Position numbers and translations under genes: made by a program
Assembly (NCBI RefSeq): GCF_011355085.1
Contig: NZ_VXCP01000025.1
Coordinates: 1 to 64,000, forward strand
Length of the DNA stretch: 64,000 nucleotides
Direction of reading: 5' to 3'
Origin: Pseudomonas akapageensis
Lineage (GTDB): Bacteria > Pseudomonadota > Gammaproteobacteria > Pseudomonadales > Pseudomonadaceae
Part shown: piece after piece, positions 17,086 through 24,674 of the stretch
Layout: each line of letters begins with the position of its first letter
Position numbering within the stretch: the first letter of the stretch is position 1
Notes under the pieces: generated by a model
Databases searched by the model: none
Seen by the model: the letters and a program-made list of their open reading frames with translations, nothing else
Told to the model about the DNA's origin: nothing

Positions 17086-17274
17086 TCCAGGAGCGCGCAA
17101 GCCATCGACCGGGTTCATCAAAGCAGCGACTCGATCGGCAAGCGCGCCCAGTGCCATGGCCTCGGCAATCCGTGCGCTGGTAAAGAGCCATGGCGCTGGG
17201 CGAACAGGTGACAGCTTAGAGCGACATGCTACCCACCGCATTCAGACGTTTCTTAAAATCGCGAGTGAAATCTC

Positions 17275-17886
17275 CTACTGATGACTGAACACCAGCGGAT
17301 ACAGCGAAATCACCAGCAACACCGCCATCAGCACATTGAACGAAATCAACCAGCGCGGGTTACGCAGCAGGTTGCGCAAGGCGCTGCCGCAGCCGGCCCA
17401 GAAGCAGACGCTGGGCAGGTTGATGATGGCGAAGACCAGCGCAATGACGAATACGTTGACGAAATAACCCTGGGACGGTGTGTAGGTGGTGATGGCCCCG
17501 ATGGCCATGACCCAGGCTTTCGGGTTCACCCACTGGAACGCCGCAGCGCCCCAGAAGCCCAGGGGCCGGCTGGTGCTGTTCGACTCCTGGGACATAGGCC
17601 CCGAGGTCGCGATTTTCCAGGCCAGGTAGAGCAAGTAGGCACCGCCCAGGTAACGCAGGACCGTATACGCCATGGGCACGGCCTTGAACACCTCGCCCAG
17701 GCCCAGCCCGACGGCCACCACCATGACCATGAAGCCGACACTGATGCCCAGGGCATGGGGAATCGATCGCCGGAAACCGAAATTGACACCCGAGGCCAGC
17801 AGCATGGTGTTGTTCGGGCCCGGCGTGATCGAGGAGACGAACGCAAACAAGGCAAAGGCCGACAGCAGATCGACTGAGTACAACAT
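17275..17886 (-). CDS. LysE/RhtB-family amino acid exporter
   Basis: A 203-residue membrane protein with six predicted helices and the family signature FVSSITPGPNNTMLLASG near the N-terminus, plus WVNPKAWVMAIGA in the second half. LysE/RhtB proteins export amino acids or their derivatives. The ATG at 17886 is preferred over the one at 17922 because it starts directly before the first helix. No neighbouring LysR regulator hints at the substrate. The 189 bases between pqiC and this gene's stop contain nothing I recognise. Confidence 0.9.
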   Translation of the reverse strand: MLYSVDLLSAFALFAFVSSITPGPNNTMLLASGVNFGFRRSIPHALGISVGFMVMVVAVGLGLGEVFKAVPMAYTVLRYLGGAYLLYLAWKIATSGPMSQESNSTSRPLGFWGAAAFQWVNPKAWVMAIGAITTYTPSQGYFVNVFVIALVFAIINLPSVCFWAGCGSALRNLLRNPRWLISFNVLMAVLLVISLYPLVFSHQ

Positions 17887-18049
17887 GATGTTATCCAGAG
17901 ATGGCGGGGTACCAGGCCACACTAGCGGATAGACCGCAGGGTGCTGCGCTACAGTTGGCCGGTATTTGAGCGCAACAGTGTATGCCGTGACGATTGGGCC
18001 GTAGAATACTCAGCAGTGGTCGCGCGTATTTTTAGTGAGTGAGAACGAC

Positions 18050-18346
18050 ATGATTGCAAGAGAATCGAGGCACGATTGCGCCATCGAAAAATTCAAGGCC
18101 GCCAACCCCACGCTGCTGGAAGAAATCCAGGCCTTGAGCCCAAAAGAGCAACAGCAGCAAATCGAATGGGCGTTTGAAGATGAAGCCGAATCGCGAGGGC
18201 TGGAGCCCTGGGAGCTGGCTCTAGAGCTGATCGCCCGAAGCCCGGAAGAGCTTCACGCAATGCGCATCGAAACCCATCGGGAAGTCGCAGATGCCCTTGG
18301 GATGAGCTGGGAAGAGTATTGCGGCTTCAATGAAATTTCTGAATAG
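18050..18346 (+). CDS. Small acidic helical protein, DUF6388-like
   Basis: A 98-residue soluble protein rich in Glu, with segments LSPKEQQQQIEWAFEDEAE and LGMSWEEYCGFNEI. I recall a Pseudomonas family (DUF6388) with this length and C-terminal pattern, but the function is unknown. The start could be ATG 18050 or GTG 18035 (103 residues). The ATG is chosen because the GTG lies within the only purine-rich sequence. It stands alone between the exporter and a minimal palindromic repeat. Confidence 0.7.
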   Translation: MIARESRHDCAIEKFKAANPTLLEEIQALSPKEQQQQIEWAFEDEAESRGLEPWELALELIARSPEELHAMRIETHREVADALGMSWEEYCGFNEISE

Positions 18347-18357
18347 GATTTAAGCTT

Positions 18358-18384
18358 CTCGTTCCCACAGAGCGTAGGAACGAG
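18358..18384. repeat. Minimal copy of the CTCGTTCCCA palindrome
   Basis: A single short hairpin, ctcgttccca...taggaacgag, matching one arm of the repeats at 5377 and 62948. It lies directly after the DUF6388-like gene and may double as a transcription stop. Confidence 0.6.
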
Positions 18385-18398
18385 GTTAATTGCGGGTT

Positions 18399-18596
18399 TC
18401 AGGGTTTAAGCGGGAATTCCCTGTCACGTTCCGGAAGTTCCTTGCCGTCATCCGGATGTTTCCAGGTCGGGTCCGGCTCCACTGGATCGTCCACATCGTC
18501 AGGCCAATCCTCGGTATCAGGGGTTTCGGTGTCGGGGTCTGGTGTCCGCGGCCCGGCAGAATGAGTACCACCCGGGTATCTTGGATAAGTGTCCAT
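18399..18596 (-). CDS. Small Pro/Asp-rich hypothetical protein (65 residues)
   Basis: The protein starts MDTYPRYPGGTHSAG and continues as a run of Pro, Asp, Glu and Thr (PDPDTETPDTEDWPDD), so it is very acidic and probably disordered. The ATG at 18596 is 5 bases after a good GAGGTGA site, which supports a real gene and decides against the GTG two codons upstream. No domain is recognised. It is convergent with the gene at 18050-18346. Confidence 0.6.
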   Translation of the reverse strand: MDTYPRYPGGTHSAGPRTPDPDTETPDTEDWPDDVDDPVEPDPTWKHPDDGKELPERDREFPLKP

Positions 18597-18692
18597 GTTC
18601 ACCTCGTTTTAATCCGATCGAACAAGTCCTTCACCCCTAAGTGAAGCACAGCTGCAATGCTATGCTTTGCACTCTGCCCGGAGGTCAGGCCG

Positions 18693-19385
18693 ATGTGCGG
18701 AAGGCTCTCGCAATACCGCGGCATTCACGACTTCGTCGATGCCTTGAGCATGCCCAATGCCCTGGCCAATTCCGTTGACGAACAACCACTGGGCCGCTAT
18801 AACGCGGCGCCATCGACGCAACTGGCCCTCTTTCACCTCGAAGATGACCGGCTGCATGCCGACCTGGTGCGCTGGGGCTGGCGACCGCACTGGGCCACCG
18901 ATCGTGCCCCGCCTGTCAACGCCAGGGTCGAGAAAGTCGCCCACGGGCCATTCTTCCGGGCCATCTGGCCGCACCGTGCCGTGGTGCCCATCGATGGCTG
19001 GTATGAATGGGTCGACGAAGGCGAGCCCAAGAAACAGCCCTACTACATCCGCCGCCGGGATACTGCGCCCATCCTCTGCGCGGCCATCGGTCAATATCCC
19101 CGTGCCGACTGTGACCGCCAGGACAGCGACGGCTTCGTGATCATCACGGCCGACAGCGCCGGAGGCATGGTCGACATCCACGACCGACGACCGGTCGTGC
19201 TGGCCCCTGAACTGGCCCGCGAATGGCTGGATCCGGCAACACCCAGGGAGCGAGCCGAACACCTGGCGCTGCTTCAGGGCGAACCTTCCGAGACCTTCGA
19301 ATGGTTCAAGGTCAGCAAGGCGGTGGGCAATGTGCGCAACCAGGGCGCCGAGCTGTTGCTGCCGATCGAGGGGGCTGAGCGCTGA
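18693..19385 (+). CDS. SRAP-domain protein (HMCES/YedK type, abasic-site DNA-protein crosslink)
   Basis: A 230-residue SOS-response-associated-peptidase family protein. Cys2, exposed after removal of Met1 (MCGRLSQY), is the residue that links covalently to abasic sites in single-stranded DNA. Other family landmarks are NAAPSTQLAL, the WGWRP segment, GWYEWV with its catalytic Glu, and the conserved His in VDIHDRRPVVL. The start at 18693, after a CGGAGG site, is fixed by the need for Cys at position 2. It protects abasic sites during replication. No LexA box was identified by eye. Confidence 0.93.
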   Translation: MCGRLSQYRGIHDFVDALSMPNALANSVDEQPLGRYNAAPSTQLALFHLEDDRLHADLVRWGWRPHWATDRAPPVNARVEKVAHGPFFRAIWPHRAVVPIDGWYEWVDEGEPKKQPYYIRRRDTAPILCAAIGQYPRADCDRQDSDGFVIITADSAGGMVDIHDRRPVVLAPELAREWLDPATPRERAEHLALLQGEPSETFEWFKVSKAVGNVRNQGAELLLPIEGAER

Positions 19386-19405
19386 GCCCGACCCTGTCCG
19401 ACGGC

Positions 19406-19432
19406 AGAAAAAACCCCGCTCGATGGCGGGGT
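19406..19432 (-). terminator. Rho-independent terminator of the small minus-strand gene at 19450
   Basis: On the minus strand AACCCCGCCATCGAGCGGGG is followed by TTTTTTC, 18 bases past the stop of the upstream small gene. The stem could also slow transcription from the SRAP gene. Confidence 0.8.
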
Positions 19433-19449
19433 TCGCTGGTTATTTCCAA

Positions 19450-19647
19450 TTACTTTTTCGCCTGGAAAATCGCCCTGGGCAGGAACTTGTTGCGCGAACG
19501 CCCTGCTGGCTTCTGTATGGGGTTCCTGGCCGATGAGTCATCGATCGTCGCGCCTTCGAAACCGACCCGGTACGGGGTTTGGCCGCAATGCACGCAACTG
19601 TTTACCGGAAATTCCTCCTCATGGTCTTCAAGGAAATGCTCACCCAT
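19450..19647 (-). CDS. Small CxxC-containing hypothetical protein (65 residues)
   Basis: The product begins MGEHFLEDHEEEFPVNS, carries one CVHC pair and ends in a basic tail (RSRNKFLPRAIFQAKK). A GGAGGG sequence lies upstream of the ATG at 19647, and a clear terminator follows the gene; both support expression. One CxxC pair alone would need a partner or dimerisation to bind zinc. Function unknown. Confidence 0.6.
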   Translation of the reverse strand: MGEHFLEDHEEEFPVNSCVHCGQTPYRVGFEGATIDDSSARNPIQKPAGRSRNKFLPRAIFQAKK

Positions 19648-19867
19648 CAATGGCTCCCTCCGACAGCTGATCAGTATCGGCAAACGACTGATTGCCTGGA
19701 AAATACTGACCGATACGGGGCCTTAGACTAGCCGGTCATTTTGTGATTTAAAGGTCACAACGGAGAAAGTCCGACCAATGGCCCGGCGCCCATGCATTCA
19801 CAATGCCGCCTTGTGCAGGCTTTGTAGAGCACTGCTACACTTTGTTCGCTGAACGGAGGAATGCGAA

Positions 19868-20104
19868 ATGTCCGATAAAGAAACCATCGCCACATTGCTC
19901 ACGATCATCAATTCCCGTCAGTCTCGGCTGGCTTCGACCTGCAAGGAAATCGCCGACTGGATCGACCGCCAGGGTGACGTGCCTGCAGCCTTGAAGATAC
20001 GGGACACCCTGAAGGCCGTAGAGGCCGATGAGCAACAGGTGAAGAAAGCGCTGACGTCCCTCAAGGTCATTGATGCACCGCTCCCGCGGTTCCGGCAGTT
20101 TTGA
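19868..20104 (+). CDS. Small helical hypothetical protein (78 residues)
   Basis: A soluble, probably all-helical protein (MSDKETIATLLTIINSRQSR, then heptad-like leucines and lysines). The start has a good CGGAGGA site. No known domain is recognised. The mix of charged residues and regular hydrophobic spacing suggests a coiled-coil or small helical bundle. The next 125 bases hold nothing recognisable. Confidence 0.6.
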   Translation: MSDKETIATLLTIINSRQSRLASTCKEIADWIDRQGDVPAALKIRDTLKAVEADEQQVKKALTSLKVIDAPLPRFRQF

Positions 20105-20229
20105 ACCCCATTCGCCGGCTTCATCGATGCACCCGGTGCAATCACTCGAGGCAGGAAAGGTGCCTGTTCATCTGCGCTCGCTCGAAAATCCGCAGATGAT
20201 CAGATAATCACCCCCTTCCCTGCCACGAC

Positions 20230-20466
20230 TCATCGATTCGCCCAGATGACGTTCTCACTGTTGATCTGTGGGCAACGATCCGGATTGATTTCACGTTCAC
20301 GATGCAGCCAGATCCGGGTCTGTTCGATATCGAACGCCTGGGACTTTCTATGCCTCATTACACTGTCGGAAACGCAGAAACGCCCACACTCAGGGCAAAC
20401 AAGCTCGACCCCCTCGCTTGCCGGGTCAATCCTTCGCGCCTCTGCTCCACAATTGATGCACCTCAT
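20230..20466 (-). CDS. Small zinc-ribbon-like protein (78 residues)
   Basis: Begins MRCINCGAEARRID and has a second pair, CPEC, 20 residues later. CxxC-x(18)-CxxC is the pattern of a small zinc ribbon. The C-terminal half is charged, with no further cysteine pairs. The ATG at 20466 follows GGGAGCAGG. Function unknown; similar mini-proteins may bind nucleic acid or act as chaperone-like adaptors. Confidence 0.6.
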   Translation of the reverse strand: MRCINCGAEARRIDPASEGVELVCPECGRFCVSDSVMRHRKSQAFDIEQTRIWLHREREINPDRCPQINSENVIWANR

Positions 20467-20607
20467 AGCCTGCTCCCGGTCATTTGAAGTTCAACATTCG
20501 ATCTCTGAAGATTGGGTTGACGGTTGCACTCGCCAGCGGATAACTGAAAGTCTGGCACATGGCCGGGCTTGCAAGAGGTTGTAACGAACCCGAATCGGAA
20601 AAAGACC

Positions 20608-21039
20608 ATGAACGATACCGAGCACACGGCCTGCTGGGCCGCTGCCTGGCCCTCGCAGACGTCCGCCGAGGCCTTGAAACAGGCTGGCGTGCAACGAGAG
20701 GTCCACCTGACGACCTTTTACAATGCGAAGGTCCGGCTGAGCTTTTCCGAACCACTGCCGTGCTGCCTGGCGACCATAGCGAGTATTTCCGAATGGACCA
20801 CAAGGCGTGGGCGCTGTGTCGTTGCAGAACTGGATTGCGAAGACCATTGGAGCCATTCACTCAATGCCGCATTGGTTGGCATCCATGGCTCGACCGAGCG
20901 GGAATACAAGCCGCATCTGACCCTCGAACGCCACGCCCGGCCAGGTCGGTCAAAAGCCTGGCAGCACCTGATCGGCATGGTGGTGGAGTTTGACCGCCAC
21001 GGCATAGCCCAGCGTGAAGGCCACGCCGCGAAGGAATGA
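20608..21039 (+). CDS. 2H phosphoesterase resembling anti-CBASS protein Acb1
   Basis: A 143-residue protein with two HxT motifs, His33-Leu-Thr35 (EVHLTTFYN) and His103-Leu-Thr105 (YKPHLTLER). These are the paired catalytic motifs of the 2H phosphoesterase superfamily (LigT, ThpR). Between them the pattern W-x-T, G, V-x-x-LD, H, ALxGxH, YxPHxTL follows phage T4 Acb1 as I remember it. Acb1 is a phosphodiesterase that degrades cyclic oligonucleotide signals of CBASS defence. No phage genes adjoin it here. A housekeeping RNA 2',3'-cyclic phosphodiesterase is the alternative. The start at 20608 has a moderate GGAAAAAG site. It is convergent with the next gene, 4 bases away. Confidence 0.7.
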   Translation: MNDTEHTACWAAAWPSQTSAEALKQAGVQREVHLTTFYNAKVRLSFSEPLPCCLATIASISEWTTRRGRCVVAELDCEDHWSHSLNAALVGIHGSTEREYKPHLTLERHARPGRSKAWQHLIGMVVEFDRHGIAQREGHAAKE

Positions 21040-21043
21040 ATGG

Positions 21044-21355
21044 TCAGATCACCTTATGCAGGCTGGCAATACTCCAGGGACCCGAGGAGGCGTGACCGGT
21101 AGCGAGCGTGCGCGCCCTGCCGACACACCACAGCATCGCCTGGGTCATGGTCTCGGATTCGCGAGCATCATGATATTCCTCGTAGAGCATCCGCCCGTTA
21201 TCGGCATAGATCCCGATGAACGCTTGGGTGACACCCTCGCGAGACAAGCGAACTTGAACATCGATCTCGGCACCATTGCTCAACTTCTCGTCATGGCAAC
21301 GACTATTGAGCTGGCAATCTGCCCAATCCCAGTATTGGCTACCCCGTTGGCGCAT
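21044..21355 (-). CDS. Hypothetical protein (103 residues)
   Basis: Contains a beta-strand-like core (IDVQVRLSREGVTQAFIGIY) followed by a helical region (SETMTQAMLWCVGRARTLA). The ATG at 21355 has a GAGGAG site. No family is recognised. It is convergent with the 2H phosphoesterase gene and codirectional with the tRNA genes. Confidence 0.6.
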   Translation of the reverse strand: MRQRGSQYWDWADCQLNSRCHDEKLSNGAEIDVQVRLSREGVTQAFIGIYADNGRMLYEEYHDARESETMTQAMLWCVGRARTLATGHASSGPWSIASLHKVI

Positions 21356-21471
21356 GGCACATGCTCCTCATCTAAGCGGTATGAGTAAGGCACATGAGCG
21401 GGGAGTCTGCAATGGCAAAAGGCCTCCACTTGTCGGTGGGCCTGCATGGCTTGGCATTCGTCCGGGAACAG

Positions 21472-21502
21472 AAAAAAGAAAAGCGGCTCAAGGCCGCTTT
21501 TC
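21472..21502 (-). terminator. Rho-independent terminator of the tRNA-Val/tRNA-Asp transcript
   Basis: On the minus strand the stem AAGCGGCCTTGAGCCGCTT is followed by TTCTTTTTTC. It lies 44 bases beyond the 3' end of tRNA-Asp. Confidence 0.85.
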
Positions 21503-21545
21503 TGGTAGCTTCCAGGCGTTCAGTGGGCCTGATCTGAAGCGAATA

Positions 21546-21622
21546 TGGCGCAGCGGACGGGACTCGAACCCGCGACCCCCGGCGTGACAGGCCGGTATTC
21601 TAACCGACTGAACTACCGCTGC
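21546..21622 (-). tRNA. tRNA-Asp (GTC)
   Basis: A 77-nt cloverleaf with acceptor GCAGCGG/CCGCTGC, D-arm AGTTCAGTCGGTTAGA, anticodon loop CCTGTCACG (GTC), T-loop GGTTCGAGTCC and an encoded CCA end. Confidence 0.97.
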
Positions 21623-21642
21623 GCATAACACTGAGAAGAGAT

Positions 21643-21718
21643 TGGTGGGTGATGACGGGATCGAACCGCCGACCCTCTGCTTGTAAGGCAGATGCTCTCC
21701 CGGCTGAGCTAATCACCC
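21643..21718 (-). tRNA. tRNA-Val (TAC)
   Basis: A 76-nt cloverleaf with acceptor GGGTGAT/ATCACCC, D-arm TAGCTCAGCCGGGAGAGCA, anticodon loop CTTACAA (TAC), T-loop GGTTCGATCCC and an encoded CCA. It is 20 bases upstream of tRNA-Asp in the same transcript. The AT-rich stretch at 21765-21815 probably contains their promoter, though I could not assign boxes. Confidence 0.97.
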
Positions 21719-21991
21719 TTTCTCTCTCGGTGTGGGGGCATTCTCTCACAAAAAATCGCAACGTGCTGTTTTAATTACTAATTTTTTGAAAAAAATTTAA
21801 AAATGGTCCTCCGCCACGCGCCAGCGCACATTTTGTTACAAGGGCAGCCCGTCATTCATGCCCACAATTCGAACTTTAAGCGTGCAGCAATATCCATATT
21901 TCCAGTTTCCACCGGGGACGACGGGAATCTCATCCCGAACTCAAAACCCTGAGTTTTTGAACGAAATGACAATTCCATCGAGGTCAACACC

Positions 21992-22423
21992 ATGCGCTTA
22001 GTACTGCCTTCTCTTCTTCTAGGAATGCTGATCACACAAGGAGCAATGGCTGCAGGAGATGGCACCACGGCAATCGGCGGCGGTCTTGGCGGCGCATTGG
22101 GTAATGTGGTCGGCCAGCAGATTGGCGGAAGCACAGGCGCTGCAATCGGTGCCGGCGTAGGCGGCGCTGCCGGCAGCGCCGTGGGTGCGCCAAAAGGCAA
22201 CAGAACCGAAGCGGCGATTGGCGGCGGACTGGGGTCGGCGACAGGTTCCGTCCTGGGTAATGCCGTGGGTGGCTCGGCCGGTTCCACCATTGGTGCCGGC
22301 CTTGGCGGCGCGGCGGGTGGTGCGCTGGGCAACAACATCGCCGACGACGACCGTGATCACGGTTCAAGTGGCAAGCACTACAACGGCAAGCACAAACACA
22401 AGCACAAGCACAAACATCACTGA
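21992..22423 (+). CDS. Secreted glycine-zipper protein with a His/Lys-rich tail
   Basis: A 143-residue protein. Residues 1-21 are a signal peptide (MRLVLPSLLLGMLITQGAMA). Residues about 28-112 are repeated glycine zippers (GGGLGGALGNVVGQQIGG and similar), which form tightly packed or membrane-inserting helices. The C-terminus is a run of alternating His and Lys (KHKHKHKHKHH) after a DDDRDHGSSGKH segment. Glycine-zipper proteins of this type associate with the envelope. The His-rich tail could bind nickel, copper or zinc, or polyanions. It has a GAGGTC site and its own terminator, so it is monocistronic. Confidence 0.8.
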   Translation: MRLVLPSLLLGMLITQGAMAAGDGTTAIGGGLGGALGNVVGQQIGGSTGAAIGAGVGGAAGSAVGAPKGNRTEAAIGGGLGSATGSVLGNAVGGSAGSTIGAGLGGAAGGALGNNIADDDRDHGSSGKHYNGKHKHKHKHKHH

Positions 22424-22441
22424 TGTCACTGGCTCGACCAG

Positions 22442-22464
22442 GCCCGGCCCCGCGCCGGGCTTTT
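22442..22464 (+). terminator. Rho-independent terminator of the glycine-zipper gene
   Basis: The stem GCCCGGC / GCCGGGC is followed by TTTT, 18 bases after the stop codon. Confidence 0.85.
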
Positions 22465-22596
22465 CGTTACTGCTTGGCTGGTATTAGACCTTAGTTGTAT
22501 TCAGCTACCAGACACATGGCCAAGTGACCTGGCCATTGCTATGGTTGCCTCATCAGTGCTCGGAAGTGCTGAAAAGCTGCTCGCTGTTAAGAGCAT

Positions 22597-22643
22597 GGCC
22601 GGTCTCGATGTGCTCCCCCGCACATGTCGTACCGGCCTTTTTT
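22597..22643 (+). terminator. Orphan Rho-independent terminator, possible end of a small RNA
   Basis: GGCCGGT and ACCGGCC form an outer stem around an inner ATGTG/CACAT stem, followed by TTTTTT. The only gene upstream on this strand already has its own terminator at 22442-22464, so this signal probably ends another transcript starting around 22480-22560. No convincing reading frame lies in that interval. A small RNA of 100-150 nt is possible; the promoter was not located. Confidence 0.6.
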
Positions 22644-22678
22644 CATTCTGCACGCGCAAGCCGATTACTCCGCCATGT

Positions 22679-22864
22679 TCAATCATCTTCATCCAGCCGG
22701 AACCGGCTCACGGCATGCCCTCCCGACGGTGTGGTGATTTCCACCTCGACATGCCGCCCACCACAATGCTCGCAATTGTAGACCTGAGCGTCGATATCTT
22801 CGTCAAAACACAGCTCTACGGCCGTGTCCTGGTTGCATTTCTGGCAGTTGAGTTTTTTCGTCAC
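22679..22864 (-). CDS. Small zinc-ribbon protein (61 residues)
   Basis: Two cysteine pairs, CQKC and CEHC, are separated by 18 residues, followed by an acidic end (RFRLDEDD). This looks like a stand-alone zinc ribbon. The GTG at 22864 is preferred to the GTG at 22873, because the AGGAG site overlaps the latter and is about 8 bases from the former. Function unknown. Confidence 0.65.
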   Translation of the reverse strand: MTKKLNCQKCNQDTAVELCFDEDIDAQVYNCEHCGGRHVEVEITTPSGGHAVSRFRLDEDD

Positions 22865-22967
22865 AGTCGTCACTCCTGCGTTTTTTTATCGCCATGAGCT
22901 TAGACCAGTTTTGCAGGGGTTACAGAGGGGGAATTTCCATCGTACCGGGAGGTCAACTGGCGGCCCC

Positions 22968-23075
22968 TGTAGCCGCTGCCGCAGGCTGCGCTGGAGTCCC
23001 GCAGGGGCTCCCCTGCGATCTTGAAATCCTGCGCCCGCTTCGCGGGCGAGCGCAGCCTGGCGGCAGCGGCTACAG
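22968..23075. repeat. Long palindromic repeat, second copy of the GTAGCCGCTGCCGCAGG family
   Basis: Same end sequences as the element at 2949-3052. The interior blocks (gcaggggctcccctgc and gcccgcttcgcgggc) appear in the opposite order, so the whole unit is inverted relative to that copy. Confidence 0.85.
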
Positions 23076-23124
23076 GGCTGCGCTTTGCCCCGAATATAGC
23101 GCGTGCCCGATGACGCGCAACCTG

Positions 23125-23152
23125 AAAAGCCCAGCACGAAGGCTGGGCTTTT
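23125..23152 (-). terminator. Rho-independent terminator of the gene at 23155
   Basis: On the minus strand AAAAGCCCAGC pairs perfectly with GCTGGGCTTTT. It begins 3 bases after the stop codon of the small minus-strand gene. Confidence 0.85.
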
Positions 23153-23154
23153 GT

Positions 23155-23355
23155 TTATCTCCTGTGTTCCATCATCTTGTCAGCGAGTACCCTGGCCCTC
23201 TCCACCAACAGATTCTGCCTGTCCTCGTGATTCGACTTCGGGCCCCCCACCACAGGTGCCGACAGGTGACTTTCCGCAATCAACGCGGCACAAAAATACT
23301 GATCCCACACGGCTCTTTGCGTATCGGCCTGTTGGTTGATTTGGTCGGTAATCAT
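23155..23355 (-). CDS. Small hypothetical protein (66 residues)
   Basis: Begins MITDQINQQADTQRAVWDQY and has one central hydrophobic stretch (FCAALIAESHLSAPVVGG). The ATG at 23355 has an AAAAGGAG site at good spacing. It lies 34 bases downstream of the patatin gene in the same direction, so the two may be cotranscribed and share the terminator at 23125. No family recognised. Confidence 0.6.
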   Translation of the reverse strand: MITDQINQQADTQRAVWDQYFCAALIAESHLSAPVVGGPKSNHEDRQNLLVERARVLADKMMEHRR

Positions 23356-23389
23356 ATCCGGCTCCTTTTCAAGAGGTAGCACACCTATT

Positions 23390-24580
23390 CTACGCCTCGT
23401 TCGGCGGCGATTTACGCCATGGATAGCCCTTGGCACTGAGTTGATAGGCGTAATCGAATAAACGTCTCATGTACTCGCCATCGAATTTCTGACTGTGCGG
23501 GCACTGAAAGTCATCGTCGATGTACGCAAGATTGAAATCCGCCCCATCCCGCTGCGCAATTCGGTAAATGCGATCCAGGTCACTGATGCCCTGGGTTTGT
23601 ATCAAGGCGCTGATGGCCCGACCGCCAATGCTCAATGTACGTCGCTTGGTGCCAGACCACTCCGGCGCCAGCCTGCCGTTGCGCACGACATAGAAATTGC
23701 GGTCGCGTCGATACGGCGCACCGACAACTTTGCTCATCGACATGACCAGCCCCGGCGGGTACAGGAACACCTGAGTGATGACCCCACCGTCCACGTGCAT
23801 TTCCTGAAACTGCTGACCGTCGACCTCCACATCGATCATGACGGGCGAAACCGCGCCGGGAATGCTCATCGAGGCGATCATGATGTTGCGAAACAGATCG
23901 AGTGAACCTGGCGCCTGGCTTGCAGCAATGGCACCCATGTTCCAGGTCACCGGCCGGCACGAATCGAGGTCGGTCGTGCCGATCAGCAGGATGCGTCCTT
24001 CTGCGTATTGCAGACCAATCGCCGCCAGCAGCTCCGTGGTCACGTACTTTGTGATGAGCCGCGACAGCGGCTTGCTGTCCGCGATACCGTCACTGGCAAG
24101 ACGAGTCAGCATGTTGCGCGGATGAAATACGTCCTTGGGACCGATCGCATTGGCAATCGTGTGGATGACGTCGTCGTACGCCGATCCCAGATAAGCGAAC
24201 GGCGCGACCAGGGCGCCCGCGCTGATGCCCGTGACGACCTTGAACGGGGGACGAGTCCCGTGGGCGGTCCACCCGGCAATCAGCCCCGCGGCGAAGGTGC
24301 CTGCATCTCCGCCCCCCGAAACGGCCAGCATATTGGCCTGCGGCAGCACATCGGGCGATTTTCCCCCTCTAGCGAGCAGCTCGCTCTCGCGCTTGTTGGA
24401 CAGAATCGCATCCTGAATGAAGGGCGTAATGTCACGGTCTACCCAGTAGCGGGCAGCGGGAATGCCGGGGATGACCGCTTTTTCCGTCAACATGGGCGGC
24501 ACAGCGTCACGGCGTTGCAGGCACGCTTGAAGCAACATGTTCAGCGTTGAGGCACTCGGTTTGAGCGGGAATGGTTTCAA
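23390..24580 (-). CDS. Patatin-like phospholipase
   Basis: A 396-residue patatin-domain lipase. The oxyanion-hole loop SGGGDAGTFAAG (from residue 88) and nucleophile elbow GISAG (Ser120) come first. The catalytic aspartate is in the motif HVDGGV, near residue 266. No signal peptide is visible, so it is cytoplasmic or exported by another route. Unlike bacterial ExoU or PlpD it has no extra targeting domain; residues 1-80 are unassigned. The start appears to be a TTG at 24580 after GGAGGTGAGG. An ATG-only search would shorten it. Acyl hydrolysis of phospholipids is the family activity; the true substrate is unknown. Confidence 0.85.
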   Translation of the reverse strand: MKPFPLKPSASTLNMLLQACLQRRDAVPPMLTEKAVIPGIPAARYWVDRDITPFIQDAILSNKRESELLARGGKSPDVLPQANMLAVSGGGDAGTFAAGLIAGWTAHGTRPPFKVVTGISAGALVAPFAYLGSAYDDVIHTIANAIGPKDVFHPRNMLTRLASDGIADSKPLSRLITKYVTTELLAAIGLQYAEGRILLIGTTDLDSCRPVTWNMGAIAASQAPGSLDLFRNIMIASMSIPGAVSPVMIDVEVDGQQFQEMHVDGGVITQVFLYPPGLVMSMSKVVGAPYRRDRNFYVVRNGRLAPEWSGTKRRTLSIGGRAISALIQTQGISDLDRIYRIAQRDGADFNLAYIDDDFQCPHSQKFDGEYMRRLFDYAYQLSAKGYPWRKSPPNEA

Positions 24581-24674
24581 AACCTCACCTCCGGCCCCAG
24601 CAGTCGACAGCGAATGTGCTCGTCTTGCGCATCCTTAAAGGATAAACGAATTCGCGGGGTGCGTTTCCTGGTGA

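Noticed and set aside
17086..17274. A possible gene relic between pqiC and the LysE exporter (60-residue minus-strand frame)
   Set aside because: The frame lacks a ribosome-binding site and resembles no family I can name; treated as non-coding.
21856..22338. A 160-residue minus-strand frame rich in Ala and Pro opposite the glycine-zipper gene
   Set aside because: Antisense of Gly-rich codons gives Pro/Ala runs; no start signal and the plus-strand gene has signal peptide, ribosome-binding site and terminator.
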